64,000 nt of DNA from Adiantum capillus-veneris (lineage: Eukaryota > Streptophyta > Polypodiopsida > Polypodiales > Pteridaceae). Below the pieces are notes generated by a model that saw only the letters and a program-made list of their open reading frames with translations, did no database searches and was not told the DNA's origin. Where the stretch lies: contig CM043960.1 of the NCBI GenBank assembly GCA_014529385.2, forward strand, positions 32,741,396-32,805,395. The letters are read 5' to 3'. Positions 1-11,262 of the stretch are shown here, piece after piece (the first letter of the stretch is position 1; every line of letters starts with the position of its first letter). A program made the translations under genes and the position numbers.

Positions 1-443
1 ATGCTTAGTGATGGTGTAAAGCCGGATTCAGTTGCATTCGTTGTTGTTCTCACTGCTTGTGCACGGAGCAGTGCCTTTAGTAAGATCCAGACATATTTTG
101 ATATCATGACCAAAGATCATGGTGTTATCCCACACACTAAGCATCATGGGTGTGTTGTGAATATGTTTGGTCGTGCAGGGAATCTTGATAGCGCTGTGGC
201 AATGCTAAAGATGATGCCACTTTCGACAAATTTTGTCATGTGGTGTACATTCTTAGGAGCTTGTAAAGAATGGGGATGTACTTTCCTTGGGGAAGAGTCG
301 TTCATGCATTGGGATAGGACAGATTGTGCCGAATACTCTCTTCTGCCCCACTCATTGTGAATAAAAATTTTGACCAAAAGATCCCTGATGTGTACAGGCA
401 TTTCAACTGGCTCTTGAAATTGAAAAGGAGAAAAGCACAATAG
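1..443 (+). pseudogene. PPR protein C-terminal fragment (PLS class), decayed
   Basis: The first 119 codons look like the end of a plant PLS-class pentatricopeptide repeat protein, a family of organellar RNA-binding and RNA-editing factors. Visible motif pieces are KPDSVAFVVVLTACA, VNMFGRAGNLDSAV and NFVMWCTFLGACKEWG, which are typical of the last P/L/S repeats before the E domain. The family would continue with an E1/E2 region; here the reading frame degrades near base 270 and stops at 358-360. A piece resembling the E/E+ region (FDQKIPDVYRHFNWLLK) reappears in another frame at 369-443. The real start lies outside the window, so the ATG at base 1 is probably internal. The frameshift argues for a pseudogene, but a sequencing error or an annotated intron cannot be excluded. 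Confidence 0.75.
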
Positions 444-983
444 ACATGTGGCTATTCTGCCAAATGTGCAATAAGTGGAAAAAAGATGTAGTCTCCTCTA
501 TTTATCAATCCGGGGTTACTTGAGGCAGCATATGAAAAGGAAGGAACTTTTATGGGAAAGAAGGGAAGGAGGTTTCATTTTTCCTGTTCTATTGGCCAAA
601 ATGGCCAATGAATGGGGGTAGTAGGCTGCAAGCTGGCTATGGATCTCATACAAGGTTCCCACTAGCTAGTGGTGCAGCTCTTGGGCATAAATACATTCAA
701 CATGGCACTTTCAATTACTAAAGGCTTGGTGTAGAAGCCCTTCATCTAACATGAGCGAGATACTCTTGGCAATGACGATTTGTTTTATGGCGTCTATGCA
801 TGTGTGGGTATAGGCATGTGGAGTTGGGGCACCTATCTATCTATCTTTTTATAGTCTCTGATTAGTGGGTTAAATTTGTTGATACGCACACACTTCCCTT
901 CTTTTGATAGGAAACTACTGGTCCAAAGTCTGTCTATTTCACTTTGCCATCTTTTGCATCGGTTTGTGAGGAAGGTAGAGATG

Positions 984-984
<1 letters not shown>

Positions 985-1049
<65 letters not shown>

Positions 1050-1152
1050 GTGTGTGTGTGTACATACATATATATACATACACATATACGTACATACATG
1101 TATGTATGTATGCGTGTATGTGCGCGAGTGCGCACGTGCGCACATATATATA
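985..1152. repeat. (AT)n/(GT)n/(CATA)n compound microsatellite
   Basis: About 60 bp of perfect (AT)n is followed by (GT)8 and degenerate CATA/TGTA repeats ending near CGCACGTGCG. The long open frames across it on both strands (IYIYIY proteins) are repeat artefacts. Confidence 0.95.
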
Positions 1153-1780
1153 TATTTACTAGCTTATGCGACCTGTCTTCGGTAGGACTCACTCGTTCTT
1201 ACCATGATAGCCATCGTCATCTCTCTCTCTCTGTCTTTTTTTTGAGTAGGCATCCTCTCGGTGATCGTTTTTTCGTATACGAGTGCATGTATGGATTACT
1301 CGAATACGTATGAAGTTGACCCATGATTATTTCATTATGTTTAACACATTTATTTATGCACATGATGTATTTATAATCATGTGCGTGTATAAGAAGCGTT
1401 TTTTGTTTCATGTCATAGAGGCGGTAGGAACACTGTTTTGATCATAACTCAAACTGTTATAAATCAGTCCGAACCTTTAAATTAGAGATAAAACACATCA
1501 TTTAGAATATTTTTTCTCTTTAGTGTCATGTGAAAATCACACACGAGCTAAGAGATAGAGTCAAAAAATAGCTTGTTGTCCACTGCACAACCAAATTTTT
1601 TGACTCAAGGCTCTTTGAAGAACCACTATATAGATTCAATGGATGGGCAAACCACTTAATCAATTGAAAATCTTGATGAAATTTCATGATAAATGTATTT
1701 AGGTCTCTGTTATCACCTTGAGAATGCGAGTTATTAATCGTTCCACGATCGATTTTACCTACACGTAAAGGGGTGCTACC

Positions 1781-1789
1781 AAGGGGGAG
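1781..1789 (+). promoter_or_regulatory. Possible polypurine tract
   Basis: AAGGGGGAG is followed by TATCGTATAACG, which resembles a plant copia polypurine tract directly before a 3' LTR. No upstream coding remnant and no second LTR were found, so this is only suggestive. Confidence 0.2.
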
Positions 1790-3410
1790 TATCGTATAAC
1801 GTCGTGAGTTAACCGAGCCGTTTATGTGTGATATGGTTTGTTTGGTGAGTTGATTTTATCTATTAGATGCCCATAAACTTATGTGAGAGAATATAGTTAG
1901 ACATCCCGAATCGCATAAGCAAATATGATTATCGTTTGTACCATGTGGGTGAAGTGATGTGATAGACTAATAGCATATATTATGGAGCTGAATTTAATAC
2001 ATTGGTTTGAGGTCTAATACTTTCATTTGTATATCATGCACTCCTGAAAATGTCAAAAAGTTGTTTTTTGCATATGTGTGGAGTTATAGTTTATGGTTAA
2101 CCTGAAGGTCAAAGCTGTTTTGCATCATGTTTATGGTGATGGAATTTTATCATATGATGTATGAGAACTCATAGATTAATTTGGATGCCTCATATAGATG
2201 GTTATGATTGCTTTCCACCTTTCTACGTCAAAACTAACTCTATGTGCTAGGGAGGTGAAGTGCAAACGTGATGCATCAACTTTGCATGGTTGGATGTTGT
2301 CAAAATTGGATTTTTATATCACGATTAGTTGCTGGTCGGACTCTTTTTATGCATGAAAGAATCATGTCTTAAAAGTCATATGTGTATGAACTCAAATTGA
2401 CTCCAGGGGATATGTCAAACTCCAAGTGTGGGAGTTGGTTCAGTGTGATTATGATTTATGATTAAGAGTTGAGATTCCCTCATGGATTATGGTTGTGATT
2501 TTATGGTGGAAGCCGGTGTGGCTCATGGTTTTTTTTTCTGGATTTGGTTATGCTGTCAAAATTTTTACAGCCATGTTATGTTCTAAAGTGGTTATGCAGG
2601 ATTGGTCGTGTCTCACCCGAGTTGGGTGAAGTGCTCACCTGTGTGATGTGATTGGATTATGGTTTATGGTTTTGGGATTGAATCATGAAGTGATCTAGAT
2701 GGTTTATGGTAGACGTGTAAGGGTAGAGACCCTGTACAGTCTAAATGCTTGGAAAAGATTGTTTGTGCATATGGGAAGTGCTATTGTGATTAAACTCATG
2801 TGTTCTGTTTCTCATGGAAGCGTCTCTACAAAACTAGGATCACTTACATTGCTTAGCCTTAAACTAAAGGGTCATTGACTTAGGGCTTTGCTGGATCGGG
2901 AGTGTTACCTAGGTCTTCTCCTTTTTGTTAGGCTCAACTATACAATTAGTGTGTTGGGGGTTCAATGACCTAAATGGCTAACGCTTCGAGGATTTTGCCT
3001 TGGCTTTGCCTAAACACCTGATGCTGGGCATCGAAGAGGCGTTCCGCCTAAACTGGTATGGTTGGTGTTGATACCCTACCACCTGCTAATACTTGAGATC
3101 CTTTCAAAGCTCGGGTTCATGGAGGGAGGCGAAGCGGCCTCAACTTCTGTCTGGCTCAGGTAGGTTGGAGGTGTTCTAGCTCGCTCTTGGCGAAGTGAAA
3201 TTCTCTCTGTCCATAGTAGAGCGGATGTGGATGGGTGGACCGGTCCATCCCTACACAGGGTTTGGTGCTCTGCTAGTTATTTTGTCATAAATTTTTTGAT
3301 GTTATAGTATACCCAAATTTTGTCATTGCATCAATATATGATTGTCTGTTTCATTTAGACGGGGCATTTAAAGATTCTCTGTTGTCATTTTCTCATGTCT
3401 CTGTGCACTC

Positions 3411-3812
3411 TAGTTCACCCTCCACTATATTCTCTCTCTCTCTTTCAGCAACACGCTGTACACATATATTGACCCTTTTTTCTTGAGTACGCTTTCATTC
3501 ATAACACTCATTCAAGGGTAGCACTAGTCGCTAGGTACCTCTGGATGCAGTCCGGCTCATGGCCTAAACTCCATGCTTGGTCGGGCGCTGCGAACTCCTC
3601 CCCTACGCAAATACTTCCGTAACTCTGATGTATATTGAAAATTGTATAAAGGTGTAAATTGTATATTTTGTGCATAGACCCCCAGGGAGGGGTATCTCTC
3701 AATCTCTTTCTCTCTCTCTCTTATGTCTATTATCTCTCTTGTGTGAAAATAATCTCTCTCTATTAAGTAAATCACTCTAATCTTTACTTAGCTACACCTC
3801 TATTTCCTTACA
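3411..3812 (+). other. Candidate 5' LTR of copia 1, start undefined
   Basis: This sequence directly precedes a tRNA-Met-type primer binding site. It ends in CCTTACA, contains a TATA-like GTATAAAGG at about 3644-3652 and CT-rich tracts, and encodes nothing. Because no matching 3' LTR is recognisable near 11.3 kb, the 5' edge of the LTR cannot be placed. Confidence 0.4.
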
Positions 3813-3814
3813 AC

Positions 3815-3825
3815 TGGTATCAAAG
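3815..3825 (+). promoter_or_regulatory. Primer binding site of copia 1
   Basis: TGGTATCAAAG matches the usual plant copia primer binding site, complementary to the 3' end of initiator tRNA-Met. It lies 2 nt after the presumed LTR end TTACA. Confidence 0.7.
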
Positions 3826-3886
3826 TGGGGTTTGCTTGTAAGCTAAAATATCTTAAGAAATTGATTCCTTGAATTTAGTGGGAGTA

Positions 3887-4468
3887 ATGGAGGAGGAAGG
3901 TAAGCTCAAGATCGCGAAGTTCAATGACAAAAACTACCAACATTAGAAGATGCAGAGTGAAGACTACCTTTACCAAAAGGATCTTTATTTTCCACTAGGC
4001 GGTCTTGCAAAGAAGCCCGCAACAATGGAAAATGAAGCTTGGATCATCCTTGATCGAAATGCATTAGGAAAAATCCAACTATTCTTGGCATCAAAATGGT
4101 GGCCTTTAATGTCTTGGGAGATGAAGACCACAGACGACTTGATGAAGTCACTTGACAGCCTCTACAAGAAACCATCGGTATCCAATAAGGTATTTCTTAT
4201 GAAGCGTTTGTTCAATCTAAAAATGGTAGAGAGTGGTTCTATTGAGGAACACTTAAACGGATTCAACACCAACATAATTCAACCTCGATCGATGAAGGTC
4301 AATTTGAATGACGAAGTGCAAGCTCTCCTTATACAATTGTCTTAACCGAATAGTTGGGATAGCCTTGTGATGGTTGTAAGTAGCTCTATCTCTGGCACAA
4401 ATACTCTTAAGTTTGATGATGGTGGTTGTTCTCCTAAGCAAGGAAATGTGAAGGAGAAGCACATGTAA
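3887..4468 (+). pseudogene. copia 1 gag (UBN2-type), broken
   Basis: The ATG at 3887 opens a gag-like frame with KFNDKNYQH, where the Trp codon of the conserved Y-x-x-W position appears to have become TAG. It then runs 131 codons open (3950-4345) to VQALLIQLS, where another stop replaces the usual Leu-Pro. The order of motifs (AWIILDRNALGKI, LMKSLDSLYKK, SIEEHLNGFN, DEVQALLIQL) is that of plant copia gag, which packages element RNA into cytoplasmic particles. At least two in-frame stops make it non-functional. Confidence 0.75.
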
Positions 4469-4543
4469 ATCATGAAGTGCTTCATTGTCAGTGGAAATAA
4501 GAGGAAGGCCGAAGGAGAGGTTCAAAAGTCAAAAGGGTCGTGA

Positions 4544-5267
4544 TTGTTGAAGGCAAAGCAAGTCACACACGAAGTTAGTTCTCGAGTGTTGGAGTTGCAG
4601 CAAGAAGGACACAACGTCAAGAAGGATTGTTGGTCCAAGAAGAAAAAGGATTCGGAGTCTCAAGACAACAAGCCAACATCAGAGACCAATGTGGCAGGTA
4701 AAGTAGAGCAAGATGCTTTAATTCTTTCACTCAACAATGTGTCCAATTCTTGGATAGTCGACTCTAGAGCTTCATTCCATGCAACACCACATAAGCAACA
4801 TTTCAAACATAACACCAAAGGTAATTTTGGGTATGTATACTTGGGAGATAATGAAGCTTGTGAAATTTCCAAGAAAGGTACAGTTTGTGTCAAAACTACA
4901 AATGGAAATGAATGGAAGCCTAAAGATATTATGCATGATCTATAGGTCTGCTGGATGATGAAGGTCACAACATTGCATTTGAAAACAAACGTTAAGACCT
5001 TGAAAGGATCTTTGGTGGTTGCAAAAGGAAAAAAAGGTTGGTACACTATACTTGTGTACAATCAACAATAATTGCAACAAGGAAAACATGGGTATATGCA
5101 ATGAAGAAAAAATCCGATGTGTTTTCCATATTTCAAAGGTGGAAAGCCTTTTTGGAAAACAAAGCAAGTAACAAGCATAAATGCCTCAAATCCGACAATA
5201 GAAGTGAATATTGCAGCCAAGCTTTTGAAAGCTTCTATGCTAGCAATGATGTTCGGAGGCAAAGGAC
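4544..5267 (+). pseudogene. copia 1 zinc knuckle, protease and integrase start
   Basis: The frame holds a decayed nucleocapsid knuckle (QQEGHNVKKDCW), then the aspartic protease site SWIVDSRASFHAT. The active-site Gly of the D-[ST]-G motif is replaced by Arg, so the protease would be inactive. A stop follows at 4943-4945. The integrase core resumes at about 5080 with KTWVYAMKKKSDVF and KCLKSDNRSEY and breaks off at VRRQR, exactly at the copia 2 target duplication. The remainder of the integrase is at 10377. Confidence 0.75.
5263..5267. repeat. Target site duplication, left copy (AGGAC)
   Basis: AGGAC directly precedes the 5' LTR of copia 2 and recurs at 10372-10376 directly after its 3' LTR. 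Five-base duplications are standard for copia integrases. Confidence 0.85.
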
Positions 5268-5495
5268 TATTACCATATACATGTGGTAGTGATGTGTGTG
5301 AACACACTTAGGACCGCCGGGGCATTTCCTCCCTCACTAGGAGGTTTCTTCCCCCGTGCTTTGTATATACACGCATCATTCTAGAGCTATCTGTCTTTCC
5401 ATTGCACACTAAGTAATACACTCTCTGTTGTGTGCCTTGAGCCTCCTTCGTCTTCTCCAAGCTGTGTGTGTTTTCATGCAACCCTAATTTTGACA
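5268..5495 (+). repeat. 5' LTR of copia 2
   Basis: This 228-bp LTR pairs with 10146-10371. It starts TATTACC where the 3' copy starts TGTTACC, so the conserved terminal TG has become TA. It ends ...TTTTGACA, matching the 3' copy end ...TTCCAACA. GTATATACACG may serve as a TATA region. Confidence 0.9.
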
Positions 5496-5497
5496 AT

Positions 5498-5507
5498 TGG
5501 CATCAGA
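5498..5507 (+). promoter_or_regulatory. Primer binding site of copia 2
   Basis: TGGCATCAGA lies 2 nt downstream of the 5' LTR and matches the tRNA-Met type TGGTATCAGA with one change. Confidence 0.75.
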
Positions 5508-5846
5508 ACATGTTATATCCTCCCGGCCTTAGTCGCCAACAGCTCCACCATACGCCTACTCACTTTCTCTGATTTCTGTGAGATTTGGTAAGAGTTCGCA
5601 GGTTGATAAAAATTTTGGGAGCGCTTGAAAGGTTCTGTCTGCTAGATTTCTAATTTGGGCTCATTTCGGCCTCCATTTTCACTACAGGAAGTGCTACACA
5701 AGCTATTTCGTCATTTTGTGAAACAATTCAGTCGATGTGGTTTTTTGCATAACAAGTCCCTTACACTCTTCTACGGTTTGTGTTATATAACACATGTTGT
5801 TCTCGCTTCATTTCTTTTCTTTTCGGGCGGTTTTCGGGCATTCTTC

Positions 5847-6480
5847 ATGGTCGACAACAACACAGATGTGTTCAAGATGTTTGCTGTTGAGGACAAATTA
5901 GATGGGGATAATTACCCTATGTGGACTTACATGATGCAACATGTTCTTGTGTCAAAGGGTGTTTGGAATATTGTGTAGGGCATTGATGTACATCCTGGTT
6001 CTGAGGATACATGTGATGTTGAGGATGTTGCAGGTCTTGCTGCAAGGATAGCTGTTGTTAGAGTTGTTTTGCCTACGACAGAACAAGCTCAATGGGATGT
6101 AAAAGATACGCAGGCTCATGCATTGATTGTGTGAAATTTGCAAAAAAGGCTTGGGATATTCTGGCTGGTCTTTATGCAAGTCGCAATGAGGCAAAAATTA
6201 CATTACTGCATAAAGAGCTAGAATCGAAGATTATGCATGAGGAAGATGACATGGACACTTTCCTTGCTGGTGTCAAGGAATCAATGAGAAACTTATTTCT
6301 GCAGGTGAAGTCATTTTAGATAGTTCCCTCGTGCAGACTGTTCTTGATGCCTTGCCAGACTTTTGCTAGTACTTGGAGACTCATGACCCAAGGAAATCCT
6401 GAAGTTGTCAAGTTTGATGCATTATGCACATTGATGTTGCAAGAGTCGCTTTTCAAAAAAAATAGGACTAGATAGCGTGC
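5847..6480 (+). pseudogene. copia 2 gag, broken
   Basis: The ATG at 5847 starts MVDNNTDVFKMFAVEDKLDG, followed by NYPMWTYMMQHVL. The Y-x-x-W motif and the spacing are those of plant copia gag. The frame ends at a TAG at 5976-5978 and continues in other frames (AGVKxxINEKLISAGEV, then ALPDFC) to about 6475. A scrap of the same gag family recurs at 11265-11360. Confidence 0.75.
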
Positions 6481-6598
6481 AGTTGAATAGGCCTTTATTG
6501 CTACTCAAAGAAAAGGTGGTGACAGCAATGCAGCCACTTCTTATGATTCTTCTGCGAGTGGAAAATCACCTGTTCCTAATGCTTTTGCTGGAAGTAAT

Positions 6599-6982
6599 TT
6601 GTCTGGAAATTATGGTGATAAGCGCAAAAAGAAGATGCGTTGCCACTATTGTAAAGGTAATGATCACTTGATCAAGCATTGTCCTAAGTTGAAGGCCAAA
6701 GAGGCTAAGAAGAAAGAGGGTGGTTCCACTGCAAATGCTAGGTCCACTACAAATGCAGCTATTGTTGAGTCTTATGTGAAAGGAGACTGTGATGCTGATG
6801 CTGATGTTGATGCCGAATGGGCTTTTAGTGCAGAGTGTACCTATGATTCTGATGTCCATGATGCATGCATGTCAGTTGCTGCAGATTCACATGTGTGGTA
6901 TTTTGACAATGGTGCTACAAAGCACATTACCTCACATCGTGATTTTTTCACCTCTCTTGAGTCTGTCCCTCACGGGAATTGA
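6599..6982 (+). pseudogene. copia 2 CCHC knuckle and protease start
   Basis: This open frame contains a zinc knuckle CHYCKGNDHLIKHC (C-x2-C-x4-H-x4-C), then the protease region VWYFDNGATKHIT. The usual D-S-G-A active site reads D-N-G-A. A stop at 6980-6982 ends it; the protease C-terminal half (NLLSVSALAKLGLVV) lies in another frame at 7034-7150. Confidence 0.8.
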
Positions 6983-7479
6983 GTTACTTGTGCCAACAAT
7001 GCCTCTTATCCAGTTCAGGGAGTTGGAAAAATTGTGCTTAATGTTGCAAATAGTAGTTCTTTCACAGTTGTTGATGCACTTTATGTACTTGTGATTAAGA
7101 AGAATCTTTTGTCTGTATCTGCACTTGCTAAACTTGGTCTTGTAGTAAATTTGTGGATGACAAATGTACAGTACATGATCTCAGTTGCGGTGATGAAATT
7201 GTTGCATCTGGCATTTTATGTCGTGGGCTATATAAGCTCACTTTGTATGACAATTGTGGGTAGAATTTTGCAAAGTCAGTTGTGGATTCAAAGGCTATTT
7301 CAAATGCAAAACTTTGGCATGCACGTTTTAGTCATCTGAATTTTGCTAGTTTGCTGCGTTTGCAAAAATCTGATATGGTTGCTTCTTTGCCGCCTCTTGA
7401 AGCACCTGTCAAATATGTTTGTGGTGGTTTTATTTTGGGTAAGATGTAGCGTTCAAAGTTTCCAAAGGATAGTTCAGTT

Positions 7480-8280
7480 AGGACCACATGCAAGTTGCAG
7501 CTTCTGCATAGTGATGTTTGTGGGCCCATGCAAACTCCATCCTTGGGCAATTACCTTTACTTCGTGACTTTGATTGATGATTACTCCAGGCATGCATGGG
7601 TATTTACACTTAAAGCAAAGTCCAAAGTATTTATGTGCTTCAAACAATTTCTGGCTATGGCTGAAAGTGTCTCAAAATGTACAAGGGGCACCCTTCGTTC
7701 CGATCAAAGGGGGGGAGTATATGTCTCATGAGTTTAATGCATTTTTGGCTAGTCATGGGATAAAACACCAATGTACAGTGCCTTATATGCCTCAGCAAAA
7801 TGGTGTTGCTGAGAGGAAAAACAGGTCACTTACAAAAATGGCATGATGTATGGTCAAAGGTCAAGCTTTGCCGCATTCGTTTTGGCTTGAGGCCATCCTG
7901 TGTGCTACTTATGTGCTAAACAAGTTTCCTACGAAAGCTTTGTAGTCTATTACTCCATATGAAGCATGGCATGATAGAAAGCCTTCTATTGAGCACATGC
8001 ATGTTTTTGGATGTTTGGCATATGCTTTGGTGCCACAAACATAGTGCAAAAAATTCGATAATAAGGTTGTCAAATGTATTTTTGTTGGTTATAGTGCTGA
8101 AATCAAAGGTTACAGGTTATATCATCCACAAACAAAGCGTATCTTGGTCTCACAAGATGTTGTGTTTGTGGAAGATTCTATTCAGCCCTTGCTCTCATGT
8201 ACTAGAGACAATAATGTCAGCTCACAGGACATTTATGACACGTTGTTGCCTCTTTTCAATGGTGGAAGTTCAAATGTAAA
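7480..8280 (+). pseudogene. copia 2 integrase, broken
   Basis: The DDE integrase core is recognisable across two overlapping frames: LHSDVCGPMQTPSLG and TLIDDYSRHAWVF (first catalytic Asp region), TLRSDQRGG (second), and VPYMPQQNGVAERKNRSLT (the Q-Q-N-G-x-x-E-R segment with the catalytic Glu). The frame changes at about 7715 and stops at 7844-7846, then continues in pieces to about 8280. It would insert cDNA into chromosomes, but it is dead. Confidence 0.85.
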
Positions 8281-8659
8281 TTCCAATGAGGCAAATGTAC
8301 AGCCTATGAAGTTTTCTAAAAATGTTATAGATCAGCCTATTACTGATGCAGATGTACATGATGTACTTGATGGGGAAAGGGCTGAAAATGAGCAGGCTAG
8401 AGGTATGCCAAAATGGCTAGTGCTTACATTGTGTGACAGTAAATTGGATGCACCATTGTCTAGTCGCACTCGTTGAGGCTCTCGCCATCCATCTTACGCA
8501 TCAGATTGTTATGCTTTGGTTGTGTCTAGCTTACATGATGTTTAGGAACCTCTGTCTTTCGATGAAGCACAGAATCTAGAAAATTGGATGGCTGCCATGC
8601 AATCTAAATATGATGCACTTATAGAAAATGACACATGAACTTTATGTGATTTTCCTCCT

Positions 8660-10069
8660 GGAAAAAATGCCATTGGTACAAAGTGGGTTTACAAGTTGAA
8701 ATGCAAGCCGGATGGTGAGATTGATCGCTATAAATCTCGACTTGTTGCAAAGGGTTATGCACAACAAAAAGGCATATATTATGAAGAGACTTTTGCTCCC
8801 ACTTGTCGTATGACTACTGTGTGTTTTCTATGTGCATTGGCAGCTCATTTTGGTTGGGATGTACATCAGTCAGACATTGTTATTACTTTCTTGAATGGTG
8901 ACATATTTGAGGAAGTTCATGTAATGCAGCAATCTCCTCGTGCTTGGGTATGAGGAGGCTGACACTCATTTGGTCAAACAAGGCTTTCATAACAGTCCAA
9001 CAGAAAGCACATTGTATGTAAAGCATGAGGGTGATGTACTTCTCATTGTGGTTCTTTATTTAATGATTTGTTGATCATTGGACCAAATGAGAGACATATT
9101 GCTGAATGTAAGGCTGATTTGAATGCTACTTTCAAGATGAAAGATTTGGGGCTGTTGCATCATTACTTGGGTATACAATTTAAGCAGTGTGATGGTGGTA
9201 TTGCCTCGTGTCAAAAAAGTTACATAGAGACATTGCTATGTAAGTTTGGACTTGAGGATTGCATATCTATTGAAACTCCCATAAAAACAGGTTTGAAATT
9301 GAGTCTTCATGATGATGGTGATCTTGCAGATGCTATTCTTTACCAACAAACTGTTGTTGAGTGCTCATTTTATGTATGCAACACGAGGCCAAATATTCAA
9401 TTTGCAGTCTCACGGGTCACCAAATTTATGCATAGCCCAGGGTCTAAGCATTGGTAGGCTATCAAGAGGATTTTTTGCTACTTGAGTGACACTTTATATC
9501 TTGGCTTGTTTTATCCTAAGGGGGGATCATTGCCGCCAGACTTACATGCTTTTTCGGACCCATATTGGGCTGGTTGTTTTGACACGTGAGTGTCCAGAAG
9601 TGGTTTTTGTTTCATGCTCGGCAGTTCATGTATATCATGGTTGAGCAAGAAGCAACCTATTGTGGCCACTTCTACTTGTGAGGCTGAGTACAGGGCAGTC
9701 TTCATAGCTACGGTTGAGTGTGTATAGCTTAGACACCTTATGGTTGATTTGGGTGTTGGACAGGACATTGCCAACACTATCTACACTTACAGTCAGAGCG
9801 TATTGGCACTTGCGAGGAACCCAATTTTTCATGCTCGTCGCAGAAAGCACATTGAGGTGCATTACCACTATGTCAAGAAGAGGCTCTCGGCAGGAGAGGT
9901 CAGCTTGGCTTATGTGCCACTATGTCAGGGAGAGGCTCTCAGCAGGAGACATCAGCTTGGCTTATGTACCAACACAAGACAACCTTGTAGATATTTTCAC
10001 AAAGGCATTGTCTCATGAGAATTTTGAAGCTTTCTGCAAAGCTTTGGTCTTACTCCCCTTTTTGGACTA
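8660..10069 (+). pseudogene. copia 2 reverse transcriptase and RNase H, broken
   Basis: The RT begins GTKWVYKLKCKPDGEID and RLVAKGYAQQKGIYYEETF, as in all plant copia. The second half (9068-9457) shows KMKDLGLLHHYLGIQF. The YVDD catalytic segment is degraded: near 9055-9070 it reads as a shifted LNDLL. RNase H follows at 9541-9700 (WAGC, SRSGFCFMLG, CEAEYRAV) and QDNLVDIFTKALS ends it. Multiple stops, plus the 52-bp duplication at 9865-9968, which shifts the frame, make it non-functional. Confidence 0.85.
9865..9968 (+). repeat. 52-bp tandem duplication in RNase H of copia 2
   Basis: Two adjacent copies both begin CCACTATGTCA and end GGCTTATGT, with about six differences. The repeat encodes SAGEVSLAYVP and its near copy. 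As 52 is not a multiple of 3, the second copy is out of frame. Confidence 0.85.
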
Positions 10070-10135
10070 ATCATGTCCTCAAGGCATGGCACTTCCCTTT
10101 ACTCATGTGCCAGCTCTCGTTCACCGCATCACTCC

Positions 10136-10145
10136 AGGGGGGATT
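10136..10145 (+). promoter_or_regulatory. Polypurine tract of copia 2
   Basis: AGGGGGGATT directly precedes the 3' LTR start TGTTACC, the expected position for the plus-strand primer. Confidence 0.8.
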
Positions 10146-10371
10146 TGTTACCATATAAATGTGGTAGTGATGTGTGTGAACACACTTAGGACTGCCGAAG
10201 CATTTTTTCCCCCACAAGGAGGTTTTTTCCCTCGTGCTTTGTATACACGCCCATCATTCTAGGGCTATCTATCTTTGAATTGCACACTAAGTAATACACT
10301 CTGTCGTGTGCCTTGAGCTTCCTTCGTCTTCTCCAAGTTGTATGTGTTTTCATGCAACCCTAATTCCAACA
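10146..10371 (+). repeat. 3' LTR of copia 2
   Basis: This 226-bp LTR with intact TG...CA ends pairs with 5268-5495. It is followed at once by the AGGAC duplication and then by resumed copia 1 integrase. Confidence 0.92.
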
Positions 10372-10376
10372 AGGAC
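10372..10376. repeat. Target site duplication, right copy (AGGAC)
   Basis: Matches 5263-5267 on the other side of copia 2. Confidence 0.85.
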
Positions 10377-11262
10377 AACTCCAAGGACACCTCAACAAAA
10401 TGGAATTTTGGAAAGGATGAACAAGACAATCATGGAGCGAGCACAAAGCATGCGGCTTCATGCAGGCCTATTGCTTGAGCTTTGGGAAAAAATTGTAAGT
10501 ATGTCTATGTACTTGATCAACCAATCTCCCTCAACAGCACTGTATGGAGGAGTTCTGGAAGAGGCATGGATAGGTAAACCACTTAATTATGCATTTCTCA
10601 AAGTGTTTGGATGCGAGGATTTTATGCACATAGATAGAAACCTAAGGTCAAATCTAGATGTAAAGTCCAAAAAGTGTTTGTTAATGGTCTATGGAGAGGG
10701 GACTTTGGGTATCACCTATGGAATCCTCAAGATGGTAAAAGCTTTAAGAGTAGGATGTAATTTTTGAACAAAATATATACAAAGATTACTTGGAAAGAAA
10801 ACCAAAAAAAAGGTACATGTGATGAGTACATGGAGTTTGAGGATAGTGAAGGTTGAAGAAGTGCAAGTAGTGACAACTTGCAACAACGTCAACCAGATGA
10901 GGAACCTCAACCTATGCCCCAAAGATCTACAAGAGTAAGTAGACCTCCAAAAACGTTCATTCCTTCCTTCAGTCATCTCTTGATCTCAGATTTTGGAGAG
11001 CCACAGTCATACGAAGAAGCAATGTAACAGGAGTCCAAAGGACGAAGAGCATGCAAGTGGAGATGAACTCATTAAATCACAACCAAATATGGGAGTTTGC
11101 TGAGTTTCCTAAAGGTAAGTGAACACTGCAAAACAAATGGGTATACAAGCTGAAGGAAGAAGAAGGCAAGAAGAAGAGGTACAAGTCCAGGCTTGTGGTA
11201 AAGGGGTTTTCTCAAATGAAAGGTGTTGACTTCAATGAAATATTTTCTCTTGTTGTAAAATT
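10377..11262 (+). pseudogene. copia 1 integrase end and RT start
   Basis: The sequence resumes with TPQQNGILERMNKTIMERAQ, the catalytic-Glu segment of a copia integrase, and continues through LINQSPSTALYGG and FGCEDFMHID to about 10766. The RT start NKWVYKLKEEEGKKKRYKSR and VKGFSQMKGVDFNEIF is at 11138-11250. It ends abruptly at about 11262 with no palm-domain motifs. Confidence 0.8.

Larger units (their letters stand above)
444..3410. other. Gene-free AT-rich stretch
   Basis: No open frame here resembles a known protein. The stretch contains the microsatellite block at 985-1152, a purine run at 1781-1789 and a long non-coding tract (about 1790-3400) rich in TTATGGTTTATGG-like words. That tract could be a decayed long LTR, but no matching second copy exists in the window. 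Confidence 0.4.
5268..10371 (+). mobile_element. Ty1/copia retrotransposon 2, complete structure, inactive
   Basis: The 5.1-kb element has every structural part: 5' LTR (5268-5495), primer binding site, gag, CCHC knuckle, protease, integrase, RT, RNase H, polypurine tract and 3' LTR (10146-10371), bounded by AGGAC duplications. The gene order protease-integrase-RT-RNase H defines Ty1/copia. Each domain is interrupted by stops or shifts. The two LTRs differ at roughly one position in ten by eye, so the insertion is old. It sits in the integrase region of copia 1 in the same orientation. Confidence 0.93.
3813..11262 (+). mobile_element. Ty1/copia retrotransposon 1, split by copia 2
   Basis: This is a copia element in the order PBS, gag, protease, integrase, RT, interrupted at 5268-10371 by copia 2. 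The left part carries gag and protease and ends inside the integrase; the right part resumes in the integrase at 10377 and reaches only the start of the RT. The 5-bp AGGAC target duplication sits exactly at the break, and the integrase frame is continuous across the break once the insert is ignored. All frames carry stops. The RT stops abruptly at about 11262, where the sequence switches to a gag-like scrap of the copia 2 family, so the 3' part is lost. Confidence 0.8.

Noticed and set aside
833-1192. Overlapping open frames of Ile-Tyr repeats on both strands
   Set aside because: They are translations of an (AT)n/(GT)n microsatellite and have no protein character.
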